A DNA stretch of 14,961 bases from Peptococcaceae bacterium (GCA_003160265.1 PLQY01000094.1:20602-35562); one strand, 5' to 3'; shown: positions 7,363-14,858, numbered from the stretch's first letter. Numbers and translations: made by a program. Notes: generated from the sequence alone by a model not told the origin.

Positions 7363-9270
7363 ATGACTAAACAAATAACAAATATAAGAATTGGAATTTA
7401 CCTATGTGATTGTGACGGTAAAGTTTCCAAAAAGGTTGATTTAAACAGCGTCAAGGTTGCGATTCAGAGCAAAGCGGAATTCGAGTACATCAGAGCGGTG
7501 GAGGTTGCCTGCACGAAGGCTGAGCGGGAGCAGATCGTCGCCGAGATCGACAAGTACTCTTTGAATCGCTTGCTTGTAGCCGGTTGCAGCGATCCCTTCA
7601 TCGTGCGCCAGTTCCTGCAGTTAGCGGATGATAAGGGTATCAACCGCTATAATGTTGAATTTGTCGATCTGTCTGCGGCTGAGTCAGTTGGAGCTGCAGT
7701 TTCGGCTGTCGATACCGCTCTAAACAGGCTGCATCTACGGGCCGAGGTCGGCTACGAAGAGTTGGCCGTTATCCCGGACGTCCTGGTGATCGGCGCCGGC
7801 AGCGAGGCGGCTGCGGCAGCAAAGGCGATCGCCAAGAACCAGCCGGTGGTCCAGATCGATAATGTGGGAACCAGGGTGATCGGGCTGGATGGCTTTCCAG
7901 GCGCTTTTACAGTGATTTTGCTGGAAAACGGCCAGACTGTCAAGAAGGACTTCGGAGCGATCGTGCTGGCGCTCGGGGCGGTGCCCCAGTATGACAAGAG
8001 CAAGTACGGCGGGGTCGAGTTGGGCGCCGACGTTCTTTCCCTTTCCCAGTTCATCAATGCAGGCAAGGATTATGCAGGCAAGAAGGTCGGCTTCGCTCTG
8101 GGGAAGGCTGACGAGGATTCACTGCTTTCCTTTGCCGCAGTGTTGAAGGCCGCCTTAGACTTGAAGGAAAAGGGCGCCTCCGAGGTCAGTATCATCTATG
8201 AGGATATGAAGATCTGCGCAGATGGCCTGGAGCAGGAGTACGAACGCGCTCGCAAAAAGGGCGTCAACTTTTTAAAGTATACCGGAGAATTCCAGATCAC
8301 CAGGTTTGCCTCCGGAATCGCCTTCATGTATCGCGAGCCGTTCCTGGCCGATCCGGCGAAGATTGTCGCAGATTACATCGTACTGGCGGAGGACTTCGTG
8401 CCTGCTGCGGGAACCTTGGAGTTGGCGGAGATATTCGACATCAGGACGGGTCCGGGAGGCTTCTTCCAGAAGGACAATGTTCATTCCCTGCCGATCAGAT
8501 CGAACCGCGCCGGTATCTTCTTTGTAGGCAGTTGCCACGGGCCAATCCACGGCACCGATCTCTACAACGAGATCGAGGCCGTGCTTGCCGAAGTCTCCGC
8601 TTTTGCCAAGGGCAAGGTATCAGTGCCGAGCCTGCAGCCTAAGGTGGAGGCGGAGAAATGCGCAGTCTGCCTGACCTGTTACCGCTGTTGCCCCCACCAT
8701 GCGATCGAGATCGTCCACGGTGAGGAATACAATAACATGTACTTTTCTGCGGCCCGCATGAATCCCCTGGCCTGCCAGCGCTGCGGGGTGTGCGCCGCTG
8801 AATGCCCGGGCAAGGCGATCCAGTTGCCGCTCTATTCAGACCAGGAGATCCTCTTCGAAGTCCAACAACCGGCCCGGATCGTGGCCTATGCCTGCGAGAA
8901 TTCCGGATTTCTGGCCTCGGAGTTTGCGAAAACTCTGGATCCGGAGTTGCAAAAGGATTTACAGATAGTGGAGGTCCCCTGCTCCGGAAAGATCGACATC
9001 ATCTACCTGCTCAAAGCCCTGGAAAACGGAGCCGACGGTGTGATGCTGTGTGTCTGCCACAAGGAAAACTGCAAGTTCGTCTGGGGCAACGACCGGGCCG
9101 AGCAGCGCAAGGTGCGTGCCCAGCAGATCTTGAACCAGGTCGGGCTGGGTGAGCGCATCGATTTCGTGCATGTGGCAGCCAATCAGGGTAACCAGTTTAA
9201 CACGGCAGTGAAGGCGATGGCGGAGAAGATCCGCCAATCTGGAACAAACCCGGGGAAGGTGGTAAAGTAA
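7363..9270 (+). CDS. HdrA-like / 2x[4Fe-4S] ferredoxin / MvhD fusion protein
   Basis: This is a 635-residue cytoplasmic electron-transfer protein related to heterodisulfide reductase subunit A. Residues 1-125 are the HdrA N-terminal domain (IGIYLCDCDG, later VEVACTKAE and LLVAGCSDP). Residues 137-420 are a Rossmann-type core with VLVIGAGSEAAAAAKAI. This core lacks the GGR and the multi-cysteine insert that HdrA uses for its flavin-proximal cluster, so FAD/cluster binding here is doubtful. Residues 433-481 form a ferredoxin domain with two complete CxxCxxCxxxCP motifs (C433/436/439/443 and C471/474/477/481). Residues 505-620 are an MvhD/FrhD domain (IVAYACENSGF, VPCSGKIDI, LCVCHKENCKF), which in Mvh-Hdr complexes passes electrons to HdrA. 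The stop codon directly abuts the metV ATG, so it is co-translated with metVF and is probably their redox partner. The first 60 bases are very AT-rich (16 G/C in 7361-7420). HdrB and HdrC are not encoded nearby. Confidence 0.88.
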   Translation: MTKQITNIRIGIYLCDCDGKVSKKVDLNSVKVAIQSKAEFEYIRAVEVACTKAEREQIVAEIDKYSLNRLLVAGCSDPFIVRQFLQLADDKGINRYNVEFVDLSAAESVGAAVSAVDTALNRLHLRAEVGYEELAVIPDVLVIGAGSEAAAAAKAIAKNQPVVQIDNVGTRVIGLDGFPGAFTVILLENGQTVKKDFGAIVLALGAVPQYDKSKYGGVELGADVLSLSQFINAGKDYAGKKVGFALGKADEDSLLSFAAVLKAALDLKEKGASEVSIIYEDMKICADGLEQEYERARKKGVNFLKYTGEFQITRFASGIAFMYREPFLADPAKIVADYIVLAEDFVPAAGTLELAEIFDIRTGPGGFFQKDNVHSLPIRSNRAGIFFVGSCHGPIHGTDLYNEIEAVLAEVSAFAKGKVSVPSLQPKVEAEKCAVCLTCYRCCPHHAIEIVHGEEYNNMYFSAARMNPLACQRCGVCAAECPGKAIQLPLYSDQEILFEVQQPARIVAYACENSGFLASEFAKTLDPELQKDLQIVEVPCSGKIDIIYLLKALENGADGVMLCVCHKENCKFVWGNDRAEQRKVRAQQILNQVGLGERIDFVHVAANQGNQFNTAVKAMAEKIRQSGTNPGKVVK

Positions 9271-9954
9271 ATGATCGTTGCTGAAGGAAAACCCGTTGAG
9301 AAGATCCTGGAGATGTTAGCGCCCTATAAGAAGGTCTTGATCGCCGGATGCCGCGGTTGCGTTACGGTCTGCCTGACCGGCGGCGAGAAGGAAGTCGGCA
9401 TCCTGGCTTCCCAGATCAGGATGGCCCGCAGCAAGGACGGAAATCCAATCGAGATCCTGGAGCAGACGGAAGAGCGGCAGTGCGATGCCGAGTACAACGC
9501 CAAGTTCCTGGAAAACGTCGGGAAAGTCGATGCCATAGTGTCTCTCGCCTGCGGCATCGGGATTCAGTACCTGGGTGAGAAGTACCCCTTAACTCCCATC
9601 TATCCCGGTGTCAACACTCTGATGCTGGGCGCCAACATCGACGTCGGCCGGTGGGAAGAGCGGTGCTTCGCCTGCGGCGACTGCGTCCTCGACAAGACCG
9701 GCGGCATCTGCCCGATCGCCCGCTGCTCCAAGAGCCTGTTGAACGGTCCCTGCGGTGGATCCCAGTTCGGCAAGTGCGAAGTGTCAGCCCCTGTAAAAGA
9801 GGATATTCCATGCGGCTGGCAGTTGATCTATGACCGGTTGTCGGCACTCGGCCAGCTGGACAAGATGAGTGAGATCATCCCGGCGAAGAACTGGCTGCGC
9901 GCCAAGGGCCCGAGAACTTATGTAAGGGAGGATCTGACCCTTGACAGAAGCTAA
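9271..9954 (+). CDS. metV: MetV, methylenetetrahydrofolate reductase small (zinc/Fe-S) subunit
   Basis: MetV is the small partner of MetF in the acetogen-type methylenetetrahydrofolate reductase. It has 227 residues. The N-terminal part resembles the MTHFR C-terminal-domain family, with VLIAGCRGCVTVCLTGGEKEV near residues 28-48. The cysteine-rich region CFACGDCVLDKTGGICPIARC, followed by SKSLLNGPCGGSQFGKCEV (about residues 131-170), is the metal-binding signature of MetV. The ATG comes directly after the stop of the HdrA-MvhD gene, and its 3' end overlaps metF by 14 bases, which indicates tight coupling. Its role is to bridge MetF to the electron-supplying Hdr-like proteins, as known for Moorella MetVF; the assignment is firm from motifs and context. 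Confidence 0.92.
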   Translation: MIVAEGKPVEKILEMLAPYKKVLIAGCRGCVTVCLTGGEKEVGILASQIRMARSKDGNPIEILEQTEERQCDAEYNAKFLENVGKVDAIVSLACGIGIQYLGEKYPLTPIYPGVNTLMLGANIDVGRWEERCFACGDCVLDKTGGICPIARCSKSLLNGPCGGSQFGKCEVSAPVKEDIPCGWQLIYDRLSALGQLDKMSEIIPAKNWLRAKGPRTYVREDLTLDRS

Positions 9955-10981
9955 CAGCAAACCCGAAGGCAACCTGAAATCAGGCAGTGCCCTAGAAAGA
10001 ACCTATGTATCAGGCCAATTTGTCTGCACCGGTGAGGTCGGCCCACCCAAGGAGTCGAGCTTCCATCACGTCGAGATGTACGGTAATGGGATGAAGGGGC
10101 GGGTCGACGCCATCAACCTGACGGACAACCAGACCGCCGTCACCCGTCTCTCCAGTTGGGCGGCGGCTGTCAAGCTGGTCATGATGGGACTTGAGCCCAA
10201 TCTGCAGATGGTCTGCCGCGACCGCAACCGGCTGGCCATGCAGAGCGACCTGCTGGGCGCCTATGCGCACGGGGTGCGTAACGTGCTCTGCCTGTCCGGC
10301 GACCACCAGGCGTTCGGCAATCACCCGGGCTGCAAGGGCGTCTACGATGTGGACTCCATCCAACTGATCGGCATGGTGAAAAAGCTCCGGGACGAGGGCT
10401 GTTTCGAGTGCGGTGAGGAGTGCAAGAACAACCCCAAGTTCTTCATCGGGTGCGTCGAGAACCCCTTCGGCGACCCCTTCGAGTTCCGGGCGGTGCGCCT
10501 GGAGAAGAAGATCGAGGCCGGCGCCGACTTCGTGCAGACCCAGTGCATCCTGGACATGGAACGCTTCGAGCGGTTCATGGAAATGGTCAGGGAACGCGGC
10601 CTGCACAAGCGGATCTATATCAGCCCCGGACTGATGCCGGTCAAGTCACCGAAGATGGCCCGGTACATGCAGCACGGCGTGCCTGGGATGCTGGTGTCGG
10701 AAGAGTTCTGCCAATACCTGGAAACTGCTCCCAATGGTAAGATAGGGGCGTTGGACTTGACGGTGGATTATGTCAAGCGGTGCCAGCAGATGGAAGGAGT
10801 TGCAGGCGTGCACATCATGGCCGTGGCCTGGGAGGAAGTCGTGCCACTGGTCGTGCAGAAAGCCGGTCTCCTGCCCAGGCCTTTCGCTGCTTTCCATGAC
10901 AATCCGGCGCCGATAAGCGATGAGATCAAGGCTTTATGGAAAAAGTCGGGTGTCGATAACTATATCCCGGAGCTGGCATAG
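9941..10981 (+). CDS. metF: Methylenetetrahydrofolate reductase MetF
   Basis: MetF reduces 5,10-methylene-tetrahydrofolate to 5-methyl-tetrahydrofolate, the last step of the methyl branch before AcsE. It is a flavin TIM-barrel protein of 346 residues. Family segments are CTGEVGPPKES (about 24-34), AINLTDNQTAVTRLSS, LQMVCRDRNRLAMQSDLLGA, NVLCLSGDH, a GCVENPFGDPF strand, and KIEAGADFVQTQCILDMERF, which carries the QTQ folate-site motif. The start is TTG at 9941, with AAGGGAGG at 9924-9931 upstream; metV ends at 9954, so the two genes overlap by 14 bases. There is no sign of an NAD(P)H-specific extension, which agrees with electrons being supplied through MetV and the Hdr-like partners. Confidence 0.96.
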   Translation: MTEANSKPEGNLKSGSALERTYVSGQFVCTGEVGPPKESSFHHVEMYGNGMKGRVDAINLTDNQTAVTRLSSWAAAVKLVMMGLEPNLQMVCRDRNRLAMQSDLLGAYAHGVRNVLCLSGDHQAFGNHPGCKGVYDVDSIQLIGMVKKLRDEGCFECGEECKNNPKFFIGCVENPFGDPFEFRAVRLEKKIEAGADFVQTQCILDMERFERFMEMVRERGLHKRIYISPGLMPVKSPKMARYMQHGVPGMLVSEEFCQYLETAPNGKIGALDLTVDYVKRCQQMEGVAGVHIMAVAWEEVVPLVVQKAGLLPRPFAAFHDNPAPISDEIKALWKKSGVDNYIPELA

Positions 10982-11010
10982 CAGTTGAGACCTGAATTGG
11001 AGGGGTTAAT

Positions 11011-12051
11011 TTGGAAAGAAAGAAGGCACTAGTGATTGGTGCCGGAGCAGCAGGTATGACCAGCGCCCTCGACCTGGCAGCACGGGGAGTGGATGTCTTC
11101 CTGGTCGAGAAGGCAGCGGATATCGGCGGCAGGGCGGCTGAGTATTGCTGCAAGGCTACCGATGAATGCAACCGGTGCGCCGCCTGCCTGGTTCTGCAGC
11201 AGAAGGATAAGGTCGCCCAGGAGCCCTTGATCCAGGTTTTCCGCAATGCCTCGGTCAAGGAGTTCTCGAAGAATAAAGACGGTTTCAAGGCTACCGTTGC
11301 CAGCGACGGTCAGGACGTGGCGCTGGAGTGCCAGGCAGTGATTGTGGCCACTGGCTTCGATCCTTACAATTTAGGCAGGAGAAGCGAGTTTTCCTACGGC
11401 CTGGAGAAGAAAGTTCTCTCCGGTCTTGATCTGGAGAGGGCCTTGAAGGAAAAGGGAAGTCTGACCGCTGCCTTCGGGCCGGGCATCAACAAGATCGGTT
11501 TTGTGCAGTGCGTCGGCAGCCGCGACCTGTCGATCGGCAACGGTTATTGCTCCAGGGTCTGCTGCATGTATGCGGCCAAGCTGGCCAAGCTGATTCGCAG
11601 CGAACTGCCGGAGGTCGAACTGGATATTTTCTACATGGATTTTCAGAGCTTCGGCAAGGGTTTTGCCGATTTTGACAAGGACCTCAGGGAATCTGACAAG
11701 GTCAAGTTTGTCAGGTCGATTCCTTCGAAGATCTACGGTTTTCCCTATGACTACCTGACCGTACGCTATACCGATACCTTGAGCGGTAAAACATTGGAGG
11801 ACAAGTACGACCTGATCGTTCTCTCGCTGGCGATCACGCCGTCGGCCAGCAGCAGCGAGCTGGCGCAGAAACTTGGCCTGGGATTGGATGATTACGGCTT
11901 TTTAGCCGGGGATTCCGGGGAGGAGTCCATGGTTACCGGCCAGCCGGGGATCTTCCTTGCCGGTGTGTGCCAGGGACCGAAGGATATTCCCCAGACCATC
12001 GGACATGCCAAGGCTGCGGCAGGAAAGGTCTGCGGATTCCTGGAGATCTGA
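11011..12051 (+). CDS. hdrA: HdrA-like FAD oxidoreductase, core domain only
   Basis: This is a 346-residue flavoprotein equal to the central part of heterodisulfide reductase subunit A. It starts directly with the FAD Rossmann motif VIGAGAAGMTSALDLAARG and VEKAADIGGRAAEY. The cysteine insert CCKATDECNRCAAC, which coordinates the flavin-proximal [4Fe-4S] cluster in HdrA, follows. Later HdrA signatures are GFVQCVGSRD, YCSRVCCMYAAKLAKLI, FYMDFQSFGKGF and the C-terminal GIFLAGVCQGPKDIPQTIGHAKAAA. It lacks the HdrA N-terminal domain and both ferredoxin motifs, which are exactly the parts present in the fusion protein encoded at 7363-9270, so the two may act together. The start is TTG at 11011 with GGAGGGG just upstream (10999-11005), 29 bases after metF. 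A terminator follows the stop, so this is the last gene of the metVF unit. Confidence 0.93.
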   Translation: MERKKALVIGAGAAGMTSALDLAARGVDVFLVEKAADIGGRAAEYCCKATDECNRCAACLVLQQKDKVAQEPLIQVFRNASVKEFSKNKDGFKATVASDGQDVALECQAVIVATGFDPYNLGRRSEFSYGLEKKVLSGLDLERALKEKGSLTAAFGPGINKIGFVQCVGSRDLSIGNGYCSRVCCMYAAKLAKLIRSELPEVELDIFYMDFQSFGKGFADFDKDLRESDKVKFVRSIPSKIYGFPYDYLTVRYTDTLSGKTLEDKYDLIVLSLAITPSASSSELAQKLGLGLDDYGFLAGDSGEESMVTGQPGIFLAGVCQGPKDIPQTIGHAKAAAGKVCGFLEI

Positions 12052-12079
12052 AACTGGTGGTCAGAAAAAGATGATGTTT

Positions 12080-12109
12080 GCCCCGGATGGAGAACACCCG
12101 GGGCTTTTT
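12080..12109 (+). terminator. Rho-independent terminator closing the metVF-hdrA unit
   Basis: A perfect 7-bp stem GCCCCGG (12080-12086) / CCGGGGC (12098-12104) with an 11-base loop is followed at once by TTTTT (12105-12109). It lies 28 bases after the hdrA stop codon and marks the end of the Wood-Ljungdahl region. Confidence 0.92.
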
Positions 12110-12197
12110 GTTTAGGCATATGGAAAACTGGACTGGCATAGAATGGAAGTGAGATGTTGCACCCGACCTCGCACATCCCAAAAGGGCAGGTGAAGAC

Positions 12198-12836
12198 ATG
12201 TCTATCTCCAACGAAAAGATGCTCGGAGAGCAGATACTGGCAAAAATCGATCACCTGATCGAATCGTTGGTTGCTGCTCAACTGAGAAACCCTCAGGATG
12301 CCCGGCAAAGCTTCAATGAAGGATGCCAACTGGTGGCACAGCTTTTCGATTTATTGGGGCAATTCATTGGTCCCCATCCTGAATACATGGAAACCGCCGT
12401 CAAGGAACTGGTAAACCAGAGGATACCGGATCAGAGGCTTTTGAATGGTTTCAGCGGTTTCAATACACTTTTGGACGAAATGTGCAAACATGCGGGCAGC
12501 AGCGATCTTACAGCACGGCAAAACGGGCGCGATGCCGATGCCGCAGGAGTGGTCAGCAAGGACAGGGTAGAGCGCGCCCTCGATCTGCTTTTCCCCCGTG
12601 AAACTATATGGAAACGGCACCGGTATAACGGTATCTATTTCGATTACTATCTCCCATCGCTGAAGATTGCCGTGGAAGAAAGCGGGTACCAGAGGACGGA
12701 AAACGCTCTCAAGGAATTCCTATGCCGGAGGGACGGGATCAGAGTAGCCACGTTGAATAACAGTCTGACCGGTTACCGGGAGATTGCCAGACAGATCAAG
12801 AGGCAACTGGAACAGGTTGCCCCGCTTACAGGGTGA
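12198..12836 (+). CDS. Hypothetical protein with PD-(D/E)XK-like C-terminal domain
   Basis: I do not recognise this 212-residue protein as a whole. Residues 1-98 look all-helical, with long amphipathic stretches around AKIDHLIESLVAAQL and QLVAQLFDLLGQF. Residues 99-121 are a polar linker. Residues 122-205 resemble the DUF559/Vsr-like endonuclease layout: helix ERALDLLF, strand, then FDYYLPSLKIAVEESG, helix KEFLCRRDG, strand IRVATLNN and a closing helix YREIARQIKRQL. D149 and E160 align with the catalytic acidic pair of PD-(D/E)XK folds, but the next key position is S162 in EESG, not Lys or Asp, and the usual His is Gln165. It may therefore be inactive or act in nucleic-acid binding. No signal peptide or membrane segment is seen. 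The stop TGA at 12834-12836 lies inside an IS-end-like repeat that begins at 12831, so the original C-terminus may have been changed by an insertion. Its own ribosome site is modest (GGCAGGTG). Confidence 0.7.
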   Translation: MSISNEKMLGEQILAKIDHLIESLVAAQLRNPQDARQSFNEGCQLVAQLFDLLGQFIGPHPEYMETAVKELVNQRIPDQRLLNGFSGFNTLLDEMCKHAGSSDLTARQNGRDADAAGVVSKDRVERALDLLFPRETIWKRHRYNGIYFDYYLPSLKIAVEESGYQRTENALKEFLCRRDGIRVATLNNSLTGYREIARQIKRQLEQVAPLTG

Positions 12837-12857
12837 CATTATCACTGTCCGACGACA
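12831..12857. repeat. Orphan IS end (copy of the right-end repeat of the adjacent IS)
   Basis: These 27 bases (start GGGTGACATTATCAC, end GTCCGACGACA) match the last 27 bases of the window (14935-14961) with one mismatch, T at 12846 against A at 14950, and in the same orientation. They therefore look like the right tip of a second copy of the IS, lying 16 bases before the left tip of the intact element. The match ends sharply upstream, where the hypothetical gene begins. No transposase remnant is attached. Confidence 0.8.
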
Positions 12858-12878
12858 TTCGCTATTTTGCCTATGTCA

Positions 12879-12972
12879 ATGGACTGACAAAATGTCACCC
12901 TAAAAACGTTTATCTGGACTCATAAAATGTCACCCCTAATAGTGCTTCATCTGGATTGGGAAAATGTCACCC
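12879..12972. repeat. Three direct 22-bp repeats at the IS left end
   Basis: The units are at 12879-12900, 12914-12935 and 12951-12972. Each follows the pattern (A/C)TGGA(C/T)T, three variable bases, AAAATGTCACCC. Start-to-start spacing is 35 and 37 bp, roughly 3.5 helical turns. The right end has two related units in inverted orientation, at about 14935-14956 and 14910-14925 (GGGTGACATTTCCTGAGTCCG on the + strand). Such iterated subterminal motifs usually bind the transposase. Confidence 0.85.
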
Positions 12973-12983
12973 CCCTCTTTTAA

Positions 12984-13035
12984 GGAATGGCCTTACAGGC
13001 AGGTCATTCCGCTAGCCCAGGTGATGGGCTAGCGG
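12984..13035. repeat. Two adjacent hairpin-forming inverted repeats inside the IS
   Basis: GGAATGGCCT (12984-12993) pairs with AGGTCATTCC (13001-13010), fully paired on the + strand if one G-T wobble is allowed. Directly after it, CCGCTAGCCCA (13009-13019) pairs perfectly with TGGGCTAGCGG (13025-13035) over a 5-base loop. On the - strand they lie downstream of both IS genes and could end or protect that transcript, but neither has a T-run. Between 13036 and 13125 I see nothing else. Confidence 0.6.
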
Positions 13036-13125
13036 CTCTACAGTAGACAAATCCTGGTTCTATTTCTGAGTGCATTTGGGGCATCACTAGTGACTGGAAC
13101 TGTGTCAAGCAAGCCAGCTTCCGAG

Positions 13126-13350
13126 TCAATGCCAGGAGTTACCGGCGTTCGGTTTGCAGGAGCATTCAGGCGGTTGATCATCCGCTAAGGCTTGCTGCGC
13201 CCAGTTGAGCAATACCTCACGAGGGGTGCGGCCAGTACGCCAGCATGCCCGTTTCGCGCTCCATTGCTCGTACTGATCCCGGAATGTTACGTTTATCTGC
13301 GGGCGCCACATACGATAATTGGATTGGCGCTCGCTGCCAGGGGTGCTCAC
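13126..13350 (-). CDS. Small ribbon-helix-helix-like protein, IS passenger
   Basis: This is a 74-residue protein starting with GTG at 13350. A perfect AAGGAGG (complement of 13359-13365) lies 8 bases upstream, which makes it a convincing real gene despite its size. The predicted layout is that of a ribbon-helix-helix (CopG/Arc/MetJ-like) fold: a basic strand RPQINVTF (16-23), helix RDQYEQWSAKRACW (24-37), a turn at RTGRT, then helix PREVLLNWAQQALAD (43-57). The tail PECSCKPNAG has two cysteines of unknown use. It lies 167 bases downstream of the transposase on the same strand and inside the terminal repeats, so it travels with the IS. A role in repressing the transposase or binding the IS ends is a guess; no named family is recognised. 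Confidence 0.68.
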   Translation of the reverse strand: MSTPGSERQSNYRMWRPQINVTFRDQYEQWSAKRACWRTGRTPREVLLNWAQQALADDQPPECSCKPNAGNSWH

Positions 13351-13517
13351 GGCTAATGCCTCCTTGAATTTAAGTCATCACTCGTCACAACAGTTTTTGA
13401 GTGCTTCTGATGTTTGTGATCTGCAGCATGATCCTGGGTTGTATCGAGACCATGTCTGCCTTGCATTATGGCCATCGCTAGTGCCGTTGTTTTTGATCAT
13501 AGGATTCACTGTTTTCA

Positions 13518-14858
13518 TCAGGTTGACTGGCGGTCAACAGTTCTCCAGAAAGAACGATCTTTTAAATACAGCTCGACAGTGTCCGCCGGTTTTTTCTGGA
13601 TGTGGGGGTACTTGCGCCATGGGCTGTTGGCGTTGCTGATCGGCTTGGCCGGCTTTGCCTGCTCCTGCTTGATCGGAGCTTGCTTTGCCGAAACTTTCGG
13701 TTGTTTGCAGCAGACCTCAAGCGAGTAGGGCTTGTCCTGGTGGATGGCGCCAAGTGAGCCGTCCAAGTGGGTGAGTACGATCACCTTGCTCCTGGGGCCA
13801 AGGAGAGCGGCGTCGCCCGTCTGATCGATCAGACGGTAGGTGGCGCCCAGAAAAGAAATAGTGGAGCCGTTAGATGCCTTGCGCTCATCCTTGAAGCAGA
13901 CAATCCAGGACAGCACATCGGGTGGTGGAGCCGGCCGGAAAGCGGATTCCGAATCGGCTGGTTCAACCGCAAAACGCTTGTTGAACCTGGGCAAAAAAGA
14001 GGGCAGAAAAGCGTTGGCGCCGTCCAGGTCAGAGATACCCGCCAAGCGCAGTTCAATCACCAGCCGGCCCTGCAGCGTCTCCCACAGCCTCTCTATCCGT
14101 CCCTTGGCCTGAGGTGAGCGGGCGGGAATATGGGTAATCGTAAGCTCATCGAGGGCGCGTCCGAACTGGGTCAGGTTCACTTGTTTTCCCGCCAGTTCCT
14201 CTTCAATGGACAGCTTGTCTTTCTTGGGGGAGAAGAAGATGGTGTGCCGGTCGCTGTAGAGGCTGCAGGGGACCCCGTAATTCAGGAGCATCTGCATCAT
14301 CATCTGCATGTAGCCGATAGTGTCCTCCTCCATCCGGAAATAGAGGCCCAGGACCTTGCTGGTGGCATCGTCGATGGCGCCATGGAGAGACATTCTAGGT
14401 CCCCGCTCTTCCAGCCAGTCAAATGGACTGGCGTCGCACTGAACGAGCATGCCCTCATTGGGCATCCGGTCGCGGGAGCGCCGCCGCCGGGCAGTCTTGT
14501 GTGAATGCTTGTTGGAAATGCCGGCCTGGGCCAACACACGACGAATTGTGCGAGGGCAAACGGAGACACTCTGGTACTCTATTAGCAGTTCAGACATCTG
14601 TTCGCAACTGGCACCTCGATAATCGCCTAAAGCTTGGGAGATGATCTGGTCTCGCCACTGCTGGCTCAAGGCATGCTTTGGCTTCAAGCCTCTGTTCTTA
14701 TGCGCCAGGGATACTGCTCCTTCTTTCAGCATCCCTCCCTTTAAGCGTTTAACTTGGCGCTTGCTGAGACCGAGCAGTGAAGCTGCCTGAGCGATTGTTG
14801 CCTTTCCTGCAAGTACTAGCTCAATAACGGCCACCCTCCTGGATTCCTTAAGGCTCAA
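13518..14858 (-). CDS. ISNCY-family DDE transposase
   Basis: This transposase has 446 residues from the TTG chosen here. An N-terminal helix-turn-helix lies at residues 20-39 (ATIAQAASLLGLSKRQVKRL), followed by a second helical DNA-binding region (about 65-115). The catalytic core is of rve/RNase H type: D142 in VQCDAS, D203 in LYSDRHTIF and E256 in KGRIERLWETLQ. The region after about residue 370 is basic and rich in Lys, Gln and Ala (KQAPIKQEQAKPAKP). The frame opens at an ATG at 14876 with only a weak site upstream. An AGAGGAG at 14867-14873 lies 8 bases before the TTG at 14858, and family members typically begin with MxLKExxR, as MSLKESRR does here, so I prefer the TTG. No frameshift or stop is seen; the element looks intact and possibly active. 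Confidence 0.93.
   Translation of the reverse strand: MSLKESRRVAVIELVLAGKATIAQAASLLGLSKRQVKRLKGGMLKEGAVSLAHKNRGLKPKHALSQQWRDQIISQALGDYRGASCEQMSELLIEYQSVSVCPRTIRRVLAQAGISNKHSHKTARRRRSRDRMPNEGMLVQCDASPFDWLEERGPRMSLHGAIDDATSKVLGLYFRMEEDTIGYMQMMMQMLLNYGVPCSLYSDRHTIFFSPKKDKLSIEEELAGKQVNLTQFGRALDELTITHIPARSPQAKGRIERLWETLQGRLVIELRLAGISDLDGANAFLPSFLPRFNKRFAVEPADSESAFRPAPPPDVLSWIVCFKDERKASNGSTISFLGATYRLIDQTGDAALLGPRSKVIVLTHLDGSLGAIHQDKPYSLEVCCKQPKVSAKQAPIKQEQAKPAKPISNANSPWRKYPHIQKKPADTVELYLKDRSFWRTVDRQST

Noticed and set aside
7363..9270. The fusion protein as a bona fide electron-bifurcating HdrA
   Set aside because: The GGR and cysteine-insert signatures of the flavin site are missing in its core, so I call it HdrA-like only.
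12139..12144. TAGAAT as a -10 box for the hypothetical gene at 12198
   Set aside because: No acceptable -35 hexamer lies 16-18 bases upstream, so the promoter call is not supported.
12879..12972. Regularly spaced direct repeats that could suggest a CRISPR-like array
   Set aside because: There are only three 22-bp units with 13-15 bp spacers, imperfect, placed at an IS end and matched by inverted copies at the other end. Transposase binding sites explain them.
13319..13728. + strand frames of 106 and 86 codons inside the IS
   Set aside because: They overlap the end of the transposase and the RHH-like gene in antisense, lack ribosome sites and show no domain.
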